From: F22 sp963675625
GTDB taxonomy: Bacteria > Bacteroidota > Bacteroidia > Bacteroidales > Bacteroidaceae
NCBI GenBank assembly: GCA_963675625.1
Contig: OY776497.1
Coordinates: 1,798,001-1,862,000 of the forward strand
DNA: 64,000 bases
Reading direction: 5' to 3'
Part shown: positions 1 through 7,816 of the stretch, in pieces
Position numbering within the stretch: the first letter of the stretch is position 1
Layout of the letters: every line of letters starts with the position of its first letter
The notes under the pieces: generated by a model
The model's input: only the letters and a program-made list of their open reading frames with translations
Told to the model about the DNA's origin: nothing
The model's database searches: none
Program-made: the position numbers and the translations under genes

Positions 1-27
1 TTACAACGCTAAACTATTGAAGTAAAG

Positions 28-2172
28 ATGAGAAAGAATTTTAACGACATAGATATTTATGCTGCCTTACAGCCAGTTGATGGCAAAGAATGGCAGAAGG
101 CTAATGGTATCAAAGCCGACTGGACTACTCCAGAGCATATCCAAGTAAAGCCTGTTTATACACAAGAAGACCTTGAAGGTATGGAGCATCTTGATTATGC
201 TGCAGGTCTTCCTCCTTTCCTTCGTGGACCATACTCAATGATGTATGCTTTTCGTCCATGGACTATTCGTCAATATGCAGGTTTTTCTACAGCTGAAGAA
301 TCAAATGCATTCTACCGTCGTAACCTTGCCGCAGGTCAGAAAGGACTTTCTGTAGCCTTTGACTTGGCTACACACCGTGGATACGACCCAGACCATGATC
401 GCGTAGTAGGTGATGTGGGTAAAGCAGGTGTATCTATCTGTTCTTTGGAAAATATGAAGGTACTTTTCGATGGAATCCCATTGAATAAGATGTCTGTATC
501 AATGACCATGAATGGTGCCGTTCTTCCTATTATGGCTTTCTATATCAATGCAGGTCTAGAACAAGGTGCTAAGTTGGAAGAAATGGCTGGTACTATCCAG
601 AATGATATCCTTAAGGAGTTCATGGTGCGTAACACATATATCTATCCACCTGCATTCTCTATGCAGATTATTTCAGATATCTTTGAGTACACATCTCAAA
701 AGATGCCTAAGTTCAACTCTATTTCTATCTCTGGTTACCACATGCAAGAAGCTGGTGCAACAGCAGATATCGAGTTGGCTTATACACTAGCCGATGGTCT
801 TGAATACCTTCGTGCAGGTATTGCAGCAGGTATTGACATTGATGCTTTTGCTCCACGTCTATCATTCTTCTGGGCGATTGGTACAAACCACTTCATGGAA
901 ATTGCTAAGATGCGTGCAGCTCGTATGCTATGGGCTAAGATCGTGAAGCAATTCAATCCAAAGAATACTAAGTCTATGGCGCTACGTACGCACTCTCAGA
1001 CTTCAGGTTGGTCTTTGACAGAGCAAGATCCATTCAACAATGTGGGTCGTACTTGTGTTGAAGCAATGGCGGCCGCACTTGGTCATACCCAATCATTGCA
1101 CACAAATGCCTTGGATGAAGCGATTGCACTTCCAACTGATTTCTCTGCACGTATTGCTCGTAATACTCAGATCTATATTCAACAAGAAACTCAAATCTGT
1201 AAGGGAATCGACCCATGGGCTGGTTCTTACTACGTAGAGTCTTTGACAGACGAACTTGCTCACAAGGCATGGGAACGTCTTCAAGAAGTTGAAAAACTTG
1301 GTGGTATGGCAAAGGCAATTGAAACTGGTGTGCCTAAGATGCGTATTGAAGAAGCAGCTGCTCGTACTCAAGCTCGTATTGACTCTGGTGCTCAAACAAT
1401 TGTGGGTGTTAACAAGTATCGTCTTGAAAAAGAAGATCCAATCGATATCCTTGATATTGATAACACTGCTGTACGTAACGAGCAAATCAAGTCTCTTGAA
1501 GTCTTGAAAGAAAAACGTGATGAAGCGAAGGTGCAAGAAGCACTTGCTGCTATTACTAAATGCGTAGAAACTAAGGAAGGCAACTTGCTTGATTTGGCTG
1601 TTAAGGCAGCTGGGCTACGTGCTACACTTGGAGAAATTTCTGACGCTTGCGAAACTATCGTAGGTCGTTACAAAGCAGTAATTAGAACAATTGAAGGCGT
1701 GTATTCATCAGAAAGTAAAGGCGATGCTGATTTCGTTCGTGCATGTGAGTTGACAGCAGAATATGCTAAGAAGGTAGGTCGTCAACCTCGTGTGATGATC
1801 GCTAAGATGGGTCAGGATGGTCACGACCGTGGTGCTAAGGTTGTAGCTACAGGTTATGCAGACTGCGGATTCGATGTGGATATGGGACCATTGTTCCAGA
1901 CTCCAGCAGAAGCTGCTCGTCAAGCTGTAGAAAATGACGTAGACGTTGTTGGTGTATCTTCATTGGCAGCAGGTCACAAGACATTGATTCCTCAAATTAT
2001 TGCTGAGCTTAAAGAGCTAGGTCGTGAGGATATCGTTGTGATCGCTGGTGGTGTCATTCCAGCACAAGACTATGACTTCTTGTACAAAGCTGGTGTATCA
2101 GCTATCTTCGGTCCTGGTTCTCCAGTGGCTAAGGCGGCTTGCACAATGATGGAAATCTTGCTTGAAGACTAA
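28..2172 (+). CDS. scpA: Methylmalonyl-CoA mutase, large (catalytic) subunit
   Basis: Adenosylcobalamin-dependent isomerisation of (R)-methylmalonyl-CoA and succinyl-CoA, used in propionate formation by Bacteroidales; cytoplasmic, normally a heterodimer with the small subunit MutA. The 714 residues match the usual catalytic subunit. The N-terminal half is the substrate-binding TIM barrel (early stretch LRGPYSMMYAFRPWTIRQY). The C-terminal B12 domain starts near residue 585 and has the cobalt-ligating DxHxxG motif (D597, H599, G602), then an SSLAAGH segment and the VIAGG loop. The small-subunit gene would be expected directly upstream, but only 27 bases precede this start, so it lies outside the window. 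A strong terminator follows at 2224-2258. Identity is near certain; the symbol could equally be mutB. Confidence 0.97.
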   Translation: MRKNFNDIDIYAALQPVDGKEWQKANGIKADWTTPEHIQVKPVYTQEDLEGMEHLDYAAGLPPFLRGPYSMMYAFRPWTIRQYAGFSTAEESNAFYRRNLAAGQKGLSVAFDLATHRGYDPDHDRVVGDVGKAGVSICSLENMKVLFDGIPLNKMSVSMTMNGAVLPIMAFYINAGLEQGAKLEEMAGTIQNDILKEFMVRNTYIYPPAFSMQIISDIFEYTSQKMPKFNSISISGYHMQEAGATADIELAYTLADGLEYLRAGIAAGIDIDAFAPRLSFFWAIGTNHFMEIAKMRAARMLWAKIVKQFNPKNTKSMALRTHSQTSGWSLTEQDPFNNVGRTCVEAMAAALGHTQSLHTNALDEAIALPTDFSARIARNTQIYIQQETQICKGIDPWAGSYYVESLTDELAHKAWERLQEVEKLGGMAKAIETGVPKMRIEEAAARTQARIDSGAQTIVGVNKYRLEKEDPIDILDIDNTAVRNEQIKSLEVLKEKRDEAKVQEALAAITKCVETKEGNLLDLAVKAAGLRATLGEISDACETIVGRYKAVIRTIEGVYSSESKGDADFVRACELTAEYAKKVGRQPRVMIAKMGQDGHDRGAKVVATGYADCGFDVDMGPLFQTPAEAARQAVENDVDVVGVSSLAAGHKTLIPQIIAELKELGREDIVVIAGGVIPAQDYDFLYKAGVSAIFGPGSPVAKAACTMMEILLED

Positions 2173-2223
2173 TATTGAACGTGTGTTGACACAACGTTGA
2201 TGTCTTAAGCAGACATATATAAT

Positions 2224-2258
2224 AAAGAGGGTGAACTTTCTATAAGTTCACCCTCTTT
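2224..2258 (+). terminator. Intrinsic terminator after scpA
   Basis: Perfect 15-bp stem (2224-2238 with 2244-2258), 5-base loop, stem ending in a T run. It lies 50 bases after the mutase stop codon. Confidence 0.9.
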
Positions 2259-2310
2259 TAGTATACTGTGGTTTTGTTGGGATAAGGTCGATCGTTTCTT
2301 TTCGACCCTT

Positions 2311-2336
2311 TGTCTTATACTGAATAAGGTTTACAT
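2311..2336 (+). repeat. IS left terminal inverted repeat
   Basis: Starts TGTCTTATACTGAATAAGG; reverse complement of 3874-3899 with 3 mismatches over 26 bases. The CTT target duplication lies directly outside. Confidence 0.85.
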
Positions 2337-2362
2337 CAGTGTTCACCTTTAAAAGTATTATT

Positions 2363-2758
2363 ATGCAAAGTCATCGTGTATTTAGCGAAGGTTTTCGCTT
2401 AGACGTTGTCAGCGACTATTATGATTGTGGCTGTCCTAGCAAATCTGTCTTTTGCCGCAAATGGGATATTTCTCCTACCAATTTAAATCGTTGGCTAAAA
2501 AAGTATTTCATATCAAATGTTTCTCTATCTTTAAGCTCTAAAGAAAGATTAGAGTATATGGATGAAAAAAAAGTAGAGATTCCTGAGTCTCGTATTGAGC
2601 AGTTAGAAAAAGCTTTAGCAACTTTACAGTTAAAGAACCAAGCTTTAGAAACTATGATTGATATTGCTGAAGAAGCTGAAGGTATTTCAATCAGAAAAAA
2701 TACTGGAGCCAAACAGTCAGCGCACTGCACAAAGAATCGGAAAGCAAAGAAACGATAG
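2363..2758 (+). CDS. IS3-family transposase OrfA (helix-turn-helix subunit)
   Basis: DNA-binding N-terminal part of an IS3 transposase, 131 residues from the ATG at 2363. The first 50 residues form a helix-turn-helix (SKSVFCRKWDISPTNLNRWL), followed by a leucine-rich coiled coil (IEQLEKALATLQLKNQALE) of the kind used for multimerisation. An A-rich stretch AAAAAAT at 2695-2701 fits the slippery pattern A_AAA_AAT. A -1 shift there would continue into the orfB frame, reading KKYWSQTVSALHKES, and give a fused OrfAB transposase. An upstream GTG at 2339 is in frame, but it sits beside the terminal repeat and is unlikely as a start. Confidence 0.85.
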   Translation: MQSHRVFSEGFRLDVVSDYYDCGCPSKSVFCRKWDISPTNLNRWLKKYFISNVSLSLSSKERLEYMDEKKVEIPESRIEQLEKALATLQLKNQALETMIDIAEEAEGISIRKNTGAKQSAHCTKNRKAKKR

Positions 2759-2772
2759 CTTATCTTTGTGGA

Positions 2773-3615
2773 TTGTTTGGCAAAAGTAGGCAAGCCTACT
2801 ATCAGTATAAACGAAGAACGTTAAGTCAACATGATCGTGACGAATTGATTTTATCTGTTATTCGCTCTGTTCGTAGCGATGCCCCTAGAATCGGTGCCTA
2901 CAAGTTGTTTTGTATGGTCAAAGAGATTTTCATGGGTGAAGCTTTTATGGGCAGAGACCGTTTCTTTGATTTTTTGCGCAAGCATGATTTGATGCTCAAA
3001 CGAAAAAGGCCACGATGTACTACAAACTCCAATCATATGTTTCGTAAACATCGTAATCTGATTAAAGATTATATACCTACACGGCCTAATACCCTTTGGG
3101 TAAGCGATATTACGTATATAAGGACAACGGGTAACTTTTTGTATTTACACCTTGTTACTGATGCTTATTCTCGCAAAATCGTGGGCTGGAAGCTCAGTGA
3201 AACGCTTGAAGCAAAACACTCAGTAGATGCTCTGCTTGGAGCTATACATCAAGTCAAAGATGTCTGCTTTAGTAATCTAATTCACCATTCAAACCGGGGT
3301 ATCCAATATTGTTGTGGAGCGTATACAAGCGTGCTTTATAATCATGGGATACAAATAAGTATGACCGAGGATTACGCACCAACAGATAATGCGATAGCTG
3401 AACGAGTGAATGGTATCTTAAAAAGTGAGTGGTTAGATAGTCCAAGTCTCCCTGCTGATCTTTCAGAGGCTAATTCTCGAGTAGAAAAAGCTATTCACTA
3501 TTATAATAATGTGAGACCACATATGAGTAACCAGATGAAAACTCCAGAAGAAATACATACTGGACTTATAGTGAGCTCTCAAGTGTGGAAAGAGAGATAT
3601 TTAAAACAGATATAA
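2773..3615 (+). CDS. IS3-family transposase OrfB, DDE integrase domain with D-to-N change
   Basis: Catalytic half of the transposase (rve integrase core). The orfB frame is open from the frameshift site near 2695, so the protein is probably made as an OrfAB fusion; TTG at 2773 is the only possible independent start nearby. First catalytic Asp is in WVSDITYIRT. The second is expected in the HSDRG motif, but here the motif reads HHSNRGIQY, with AAC (Asn) at about 3295 in place of GAC. The catalytic Glu is present in DNAIAERVNGILKSE. Loss of one acidic residue should abolish strand transfer. Apart from that the frame is intact and of normal length, so inactivation looks recent, or the protein is retained for DNA binding. 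Confidence 0.88.
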   Translation: MFGKSRQAYYQYKRRTLSQHDRDELILSVIRSVRSDAPRIGAYKLFCMVKEIFMGEAFMGRDRFFDFLRKHDLMLKRKRPRCTTNSNHMFRKHRNLIKDYIPTRPNTLWVSDITYIRTTGNFLYLHLVTDAYSRKIVGWKLSETLEAKHSVDALLGAIHQVKDVCFSNLIHHSNRGIQYCCGAYTSVLYNHGIQISMTEDYAPTDNAIAERVNGILKSEWLDSPSLPADLSEANSRVEKAIHYYNNVRPHMSNQMKTPEEIHTGLIVSSQVWKERYLKQI

Positions 3616-3778
3616 AAGAATGAAATAGTAAATCTCCCGCTCGTCGGGGATGGCATTCCACTTCCTTGCCGCTCAGGCGCTCCCAGAATGCAACTTGGTT
3701 TTACGCCAAATTATAACTATATTGCAAGCTCACTAACAAAATGAAGCAAGCTAAGAAGTTAGTGCCCTTTTACTGAAG

Positions 3779-3899
3779 TGTAAACTAAATCAGTACAACT
3801 AAGCTGAGAATGTAAACCCATTCAGTATAACTATAAAAGGAATGTAAACTTATTCAGTATACTTCCTTGTGTAATGTAAACCTATTTCAGTAAAAGACA
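3779..3899 (+). repeat. Array of four terminal-repeat copies at 32-bp period
   Basis: Copies of TGTAAAC(N3-4)TTCAGTA begin at 3779, 3811, 3843 and 3875, exactly 32 bp apart. The last copy is the right terminal inverted repeat itself. The 11 or so bases between cores are not conserved, so it is a periodic array of binding-site-like cores and not a simple tandem duplication. Confidence 0.8.
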
Positions 3900-3910
3900 C
3901 TTTTGCGGCT

Positions 3911-3978
3911 CTCGATTCAAACGTTTGGTCCCATCGATTCAAACGTTTGAATCGATGGGACCAAACGTTTGAATCGAG
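3911..3978. repeat. 68-bp perfect palindrome, family shared with 59988-60057
   Basis: Perfect inverted repeat of 34+34 bases centred at 3944/3945. It is built from units CGATTCAAACGTTTG + GTCCCAT and the reverse complement, arranged around the 20-bp palindrome CGATTCAAACGTTTGAATCG. It lies in the intergenic gap 11 bases after the IS end. The second locus at 60.0 kb uses the same units in a different order. Confidence 0.92.
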
Positions 3979-4078
3979 GCTTTGAATCCTTAGAGAAGAA
4001 AAATCAAACCTTGTGATAAGTCTTTCTTAGTTTATCGACGTCTTAATCTAGTATAATAGAGAACGGAATACCTATAAA

Positions 4079-4110
4079 AAGAAGGCGTGCCAAAATGGGC
4101 ACGCCTTCTT
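4079..4110. terminator. Bidirectional terminator after the DUF5020 gene
   Basis: 13-bp perfect stem (4079-4091 with 4098-4110), 6-base loop, A run on one side and T-rich on the other. It lies 46 bases beyond the stop of the leftward gene. Confidence 0.85.
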
Positions 4111-4156
4111 AAAAACTACAAGTATGTAGTCAATATTCTTTATACGAACAGTCTGT

Positions 4157-4897
4157 TTAGAAAGTCCACTTAACTGCTAAAGTTGGGTTGATATAGAACT
4201 TGTCTTCAAAAGTCATGTTGACGAAACCTTGGCTGATCTCTATCTCAGAGCCCACACTGATAGGCATTTCAAAACCATCAATCAATTTGTTTAAGTTGAA
4301 CCAAAATTGAGGTTCTGTAATGAATTTACATAGCGAACCGTAGCCATCACCACGAGAGTCTTCACGCCAAATATCGGCAAATCCAGAGAAAGTGTATCCA
4401 CCATTACAGAAGTTCAACCACCATACAGTAGTGAATTGAAAATTGTTTGGTGAACTATTCTTTTGGATATACTTATACATTGGTATAAAAGAAATACCTC
4501 GAGAGAAGTCTGCACTATGTAGAGTATATTTTACCCCAAGTAAGTAGCTGTTGTCGTACTGATAACCAACGCCAGCATCATTGTCACTCCAAAGGCCACC
4601 ATTATATTCTACGTGAGCAGTAATAGGGCTATCGCCTAGTTTGAAGTCGCGAGTGATTTCGGTATATGCGCTTTGTACACCTGTAGAATTGCTACATACA
4701 TCTACAAAAAAGAATGTAGAACCCCATTTGTCAGAAGAAAGGTGTTCAAGAGTTGTTGTGATGTGAGGGCGAGATGCTTGATCACTGCTATACAACGTAC
4801 GCCCGAAATCATAATGAAATTGCACGTTTGTTTGTGCAAATGCACCAAGAGTCAAGCCTAAGCCAAAAAGAACTGATAAGAGAATCTTTTTCATCAT
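4157..4897 (-). CDS. DUF5020 family outer-membrane protein (Tsx-like barrel)
   Basis: 246 residues with a Sec signal peptide (residues 1-21, cleavage after GAFA). The rest has alternating, aromatic-rich beta strands and ends in a C-terminal aromatic residue (AVKWTF), typical of an outer-membrane barrel. The pattern NVQFHYDFGRTLY...DKWGSTFFFVDV is that of DUF5020, a Bacteroidetes family with similarity to nucleoside-channel Tsx porins. Substrate is not known. The gene stands alone: a -7 element (4943-4950) precedes it and a terminator follows. The family call is from recognition of conserved stretches; the channel role is inferred. Confidence 0.8.
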   Translation of the reverse strand: MMKKILLSVLFGLGLTLGAFAQTNVQFHYDFGRTLYSSDQASRPHITTTLEHLSSDKWGSTFFFVDVCSNSTGVQSAYTEITRDFKLGDSPITAHVEYNGGLWSDNDAGVGYQYDNSYLLGVKYTLHSADFSRGISFIPMYKYIQKNSSPNNFQFTTVWWLNFCNGGYTFSGFADIWREDSRGDGYGSLCKFITEPQFWFNLNKLIDGFEMPISVGSEIEISQGFVNMTFEDKFYINPTLAVKWTF

Positions 4898-4942
4898 TTT
4901 TTGTTTTGAATAAAGTGAATAATTGGTTTATTTTTGATGGCG

Positions 4943-4950
4943 CAAAGGTA
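4943..4950 (-). promoter_or_regulatory. -7 box of the DUF5020 gene
   Basis: TACCTTTG on the minus strand, 46 bases above the start codon; the -33 element is weak (CAAT on the plus strand about 21 bp away). Confidence 0.6.
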
Positions 4951-5020
4951 CTAATTCTTTCTTGTTTTGACCAATTGGAGGATCTCTTTTTATCTAAAAC
5001 GATTTTTTTTGAGTTCGCTA

Positions 5021-5051
5021 TTTGGTAGTTTGGAAAAAAGCACTACCTTTG
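5021..5051 (+). promoter_or_regulatory. Bacteroidetes-type promoter of tRNA-Trp
   Basis: -33 TTTG (5021-5024), 19-bp spacer, -7 TACCTTTG (5044-5051), 11 bases before the tRNA. Confidence 0.85.
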
Positions 5052-5062
5052 CATCCGCAAAC

Positions 5063-5135
5063 ACGGGAATAGCTCAGTTGGTAGAGCACCGGTCTCCAAA
5101 ACCGGGTGTCGGGAGTTCGAGCCTCTCTTCCCGTG
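5063..5135 (+). tRNA. tRNA-Trp (anticodon CCA)
   Basis: 73-nt cloverleaf: acceptor ACGGGAA/TTCCCGT, D-arm GCTC...GAGC, anticodon stem CCGGT/ACCGG with loop CTCCAAA, T-loop TTCGAGC, discriminator G. The CCA end is not encoded (CCT follows). Confidence 0.95.
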
Positions 5136-5177
5136 CCTATTCATTAAGGTGTTAGGAAAATTATTGATTGTGAGATG

Positions 5178-5216
5178 ACTCAGACCGCCCAAATATGGAG
5201 CTAGTCTGAGTTTTTT
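5178..5216 (+). terminator. Terminator after tRNA-Trp
   Basis: 8-bp stem ACTCAGAC/GTCTGAGT with an 18-base loop, followed by seven T residues. Confidence 0.75.
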
Positions 5217-5239
5217 TGTGCCTTTTCTAGGCGAAATCT

Positions 5240-5269
5240 TTTGAATCTACTAATATAATCGTATTTTTG
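5240..5269 (+). promoter_or_regulatory. Promoter of the coiled-coil/zapA operon
   Basis: -33 TTTG (5240-5243), 18-bp spacer, -7 TATTTTTG (5262-5269), 22 bases before the first start codon. Confidence 0.75.
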
Positions 5270-5291
5270 TAGGAAATTAGCGTAAAACAGT

Positions 5292-5579
5292 ATGAGTCAA
5301 CAGAAGGACAAGACAAAGTCGTTTGAATCAAAAGTTAATGCTTTGATTATGGCATATGAGCAGCAACGTGATGTGTTGCAAGCTCAACAACAAAAGATTC
5401 AGACACTAGAAAAGGAACTTCAAGAGACACGTACACAATATGCGTTGCTAAAAGATGCCAAGTATGTTGAAGTAAAAAGTATGGAACTGACTGATACGAA
5501 AACTCGACTTGCCCATCTTGTAAATGATGTAGATCAATGCATTGCAATTTTGACTAAGGATGACTTCTCTGGTGAGTAA
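5292..5579 (+). CDS. Small coiled-coil protein upstream of zapA (ZapB-like?)
   Basis: 95 residues, almost entirely predicted coiled coil: residues 15-65 are rich in Q, K, E and L with heptad spacing (AQQQKIQTLEKELQETRTQY). No signal peptide, so cytoplasmic. It lies immediately upstream of zapA, with a 78-base gap and its own promoter above. Position, size and coiled-coil nature resemble ZapB-type division-ring cofactors, which partner ZapA in Proteobacteria, but no sequence motif proves it. The role is therefore inferred from context only. Confidence 0.7.
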   Translation: MSQQKDKTKSFESKVNALIMAYEQQRDVLQAQQQKIQTLEKELQETRTQYALLKDAKYVEVKSMELTDTKTRLAHLVNDVDQCIAILTKDDFSGE

Positions 5580-5657
5580 GTGCTTTTTTTGTCTGTGGCT
5601 TGCATTGAGGTGACCGAACAGGATATCCAATAATTAGATAGCATTTCTATATAGCCT

Positions 5658-5981
5658 ATGAATAATCAGGAATTGTCAGGAAAATTTAAGATTACAGTAG
5701 TAGTCAATGACCATAAAATTCAAATGACTATTCCGAGAAAAGACGAAGAGTGGATTCGTCTTGCTGCTAAACAGCTCAATGAGGCATTACTTTATTATAA
5801 ACAGCATGGAGTCGCATCGGACGATGCCTCCCGTTTACTATCAATAGCTGCTTTACATATGGCCACACGTGCAGTGAAAGCAGAAGCAAATGCTAATAAT
5901 GAGGAGATTCTTGGTATGTTCGGACGATTAGAGGAAGCAATTGATGATCTCGATTTGTTTGCTCTAAAAGACTCGGAATAA
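5658..5981 (+). CDS. zapA: Cell division protein ZapA
   Basis: 107 residues. ZapA binds FtsZ and cross-links protofilaments at mid-cell. The N-terminal head (residues 9-60) has the family pattern FKITVVVNDHKIQMTIPRKDEE then IRLAAKQLNEAL, followed by the long C-terminal helix (ALHMATRAVKAEANANNEEI) that forms the dimer coiled coil. The gene follows the coiled-coil gene and precedes rny, an order common in Bacteroidales. The first 8 residues are a variable lead-in. Confidence 0.88.
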   Translation: MNNQELSGKFKITVVVNDHKIQMTIPRKDEEWIRLAAKQLNEALLYYKQHGVASDDASRLLSIAALHMATRAVKAEANANNEEILGMFGRLEEAIDDLDLFALKDSE

Positions 5982-6089
5982 TTGGTATACATCAACGCAT
6001 GTTCTTTGTTTATCTTTTGGTTAAACAATGTACAAGTGTTTGATGTTTTTTTATATTAGTGTATAACCCTCAAAACAATAAAAACAAGT

Positions 6090-7631
6090 ATGACTATGGT
6101 TATCCCGGCGATTGTCGGATTATTATGCTTAGCTCTAGGAGCTGTGGCAGCATACTTCTGGATGATGAAAGTTCAGAAGGAGAAATACGAGAAATTTATG
6201 CGCGAAGCGGAAATCGAAGCAGAGGCTTTGAAAAAAGATAAGTTACTCGAAGTGAAAGAAAACTTCTTGAATAAAAAGGCCGAGTTAGAAAAAGAAGTAC
6301 AGGCTCGTACCTCTAGAATACAGTCGGCAGAACACAAGTTGAAACAACGTGAAATATCCGTGTCTCAACGTCAAGAAGATGCAAAACGTAAACGCCAAGA
6401 AGCTGATCATCTTAAGAATGATCTTGATCGTCAGATTCAAGCTGTAGAACGTAAACAGGAAGAGCTTGATACGCTTCAAAAGCAAGAGATCGAGAAGTTA
6501 GAAACAATTTCTGGATTGTCGGCTGAAGAAGCTAAAGAACGAATGGTGGAAACCCTCAAGGGAGAAGCCAAAACTGAAGCACAAGCCTATATCAATGAAA
6601 TTGTAGATGATGCCAAGATTTCTGCCAATAAAGAAGCAAAGCGTATCATCATCCAAACGATTCAACGTGTGGCAACAGAAACTGCGATTGAAAATTCTGT
6701 GACTGTCTTTCATATTGATTCAGACGAAATTAAGGGACGTATTATTGGTCGTGAAGGACGTAATATCCGTGCACTTGAAGCTGCTACTGGTATTGAGATC
6801 GTAGTGGATGATACTCCTGAAGCGATTATTCTTTCTGGTTTTGATCCAGTACGCCGCGAAGTGGCTCGTTTGGCTCTACATCAATTGGTCACTGATGGTC
6901 GTATCCACCCTGCTCGTATTGAAGAGGTGGTGACTAAAGTACGTAAGCAATTGGAAGAAGAAATCATCGAAACAGGTAAGCGTACAGCTATTGACCTAGG
7001 TATCCATGGCCTTCATCCAGAACTTATCCGCACTATCGGTAAGATGAAATACCGTAGCTCATATGGTCAAAACTTATTGCAACATGCTCGTGAAACAGCC
7101 AACCTTTGTGCTATCATGGCTACTGAGCTTGGTTTGAATCCTAAACGTGCGAAACGTGCTGGTCTATTACATGATATCGGTAAGGTGCCTGATGAGGAAC
7201 CAGAATTGCCACACGCATTGCTTGGTATGAAGCTTGCTGAACGTTGTAAAGAAAAACCAGATATTTGCAATGCTATTGGTGCTCACCATGATGAATGTGA
7301 AATGACTTCATTGTTGGCACCTATCGTCCAAGTCTGTGATGCCATCTCAGGTGCTCGCCCAGGTGCTCGCCGCGAAATCGTTGAAGCTTATATCAAGCGT
7401 TTGAATGATTTGGAACAAATTGCAATGAGTTATCCAGGTGTTACCAAGACTTATGCAATTCAAGCGGGTCGCGAACTTCGTGTTATTGTAGGTTCTGAAA
7501 AGATTGATGATGCACAAACAGAACAACTTTCAGACGAAATCGCTAAGAAGATTCAAGATGAAATGACGTATCCAGGACAGGTGAAAATTACGGTTATTCG
7601 TGAGACGCGCTCTGTAGCTTACGCGAAGTAG
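6090..7631 (+). CDS. rny: Ribonuclease Y
   Basis: Membrane-anchored endoribonuclease that initiates mRNA decay; 513 residues, normal length. Domains: N-terminal transmembrane helix (residues 4-26), a charged coiled coil to about residue 190 (repeated K/E/Q heptads), a KH RNA-binding domain with GRIIGREGRNIRALE near residues 212-226, then an HD phosphodiesterase domain with LLHDIGKVPDEE and the downstream AHHDE motif. Start is ATG 6090, which places the membrane helix directly at the N terminus. It follows zapA after 108 bases. A strong terminator at 7653-7686 closes the unit. Confidence 0.96.
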   Translation: MTMVIPAIVGLLCLALGAVAAYFWMMKVQKEKYEKFMREAEIEAEALKKDKLLEVKENFLNKKAELEKEVQARTSRIQSAEHKLKQREISVSQRQEDAKRKRQEADHLKNDLDRQIQAVERKQEELDTLQKQEIEKLETISGLSAEEAKERMVETLKGEAKTEAQAYINEIVDDAKISANKEAKRIIIQTIQRVATETAIENSVTVFHIDSDEIKGRIIGREGRNIRALEAATGIEIVVDDTPEAIILSGFDPVRREVARLALHQLVTDGRIHPARIEEVVTKVRKQLEEEIIETGKRTAIDLGIHGLHPELIRTIGKMKYRSSYGQNLLQHARETANLCAIMATELGLNPKRAKRAGLLHDIGKVPDEEPELPHALLGMKLAERCKEKPDICNAIGAHHDECEMTSLLAPIVQVCDAISGARPGARREIVEAYIKRLNDLEQIAMSYPGVTKTYAIQAGRELRVIVGSEKIDDAQTEQLSDEIAKKIQDEMTYPGQVKITVIRETRSVAYAK

Positions 7632-7652
7632 TAGATACAAAATATATTATAT

Positions 7653-7690
7653 AAGGAGGGTTGACCAATATCGGTCAACCCTCCTTTTGT
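7653..7690 (+). terminator. Terminator after rny
   Basis: 14-bp perfect stem (7653-7666 with 7673-7686), 6-base loop, then TTTTG. Confidence 0.9.
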
Positions 7691-7756
7691 GTTCTATTAC
7701 ATCCTTTGCTGTACACATGTTATAGGACACTTCTATGTTTCAATAGGTAAAGTCTA

Positions 7757-7788
7757 TTTGTACGGTTAATCAATTCATTGTATATTTG
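7757..7788 (+). promoter_or_regulatory. Promoter of the RND efflux operon
   Basis: -33 TTTG (7757-7760), 20-bp spacer, -7 TATATTTG (7781-7788), 28 bases before the first gene of the operon. Confidence 0.8.
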
Positions 7789-7816
7789 CAGTAAAGATTA
7801 ACAAACTAACTTATTT

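Larger units (their letters stand above)
2311..3899 (+). mobile_element. IS3-family insertion sequence, complete, 1589 bp
   Basis: Bounded by TG...CA ends with 26-bp imperfect terminal inverted repeats (2311-2336 and 3874-3899, 3 mismatches) and flanked by a 3-bp direct repeat CTT (2308-2310 and 3900-3902), as expected for IS3-type transposition. It holds overlapping-frame orfA and orfB joined by a possible -1 frameshift. About 280 bp of non-coding DNA follows orfB; this tail contains four copies of the terminal repeat at an exact 32-bp period. The transposase lacks one DDE residue, so this copy is probably unable to move by itself. It inserted in the intergenic region behind the scpA terminator. 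Confidence 0.88.
3616..4156. other. Gene-free stretch: IS tail, palindromic repeat, terminator
   Basis: No credible coding sequence. It contains the non-coding right part of the insertion sequence (to 3899), a 68-bp palindrome (3911-3978), about 100 bases without recognisable content, and a bidirectional terminator (4079-4110). At 3650-3720 there is a GC-richer stretch with small inverted repeats inside the IS, for which no role can be assigned. Confidence 0.7.

Noticed and set aside
1093..1536. Minus-strand ORF of 147 codons inside scpA
   Set aside because: Shadow of the mutase reading frame; low-complexity Ser/Leu/Phe/Thr-rich translation.
3779..3899. 32-bp periodic repeats as a CRISPR array
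   Set aside because: Conserved core is only about 18 bp, the last copy is the IS terminal repeat, there are no spacer-length unique segments and no cas genes nearby.
5146..5157. TTAAGGTGTT after tRNA-Trp as another SusR site
   Set aside because: Single short match, no paired site and no promoter at the fixed distance; probably chance.
5982..6089. 6S RNA between zapA and rny
   Set aside because: The gap is 108 bases, AT-rich and lacks the long bulged hairpin expected.
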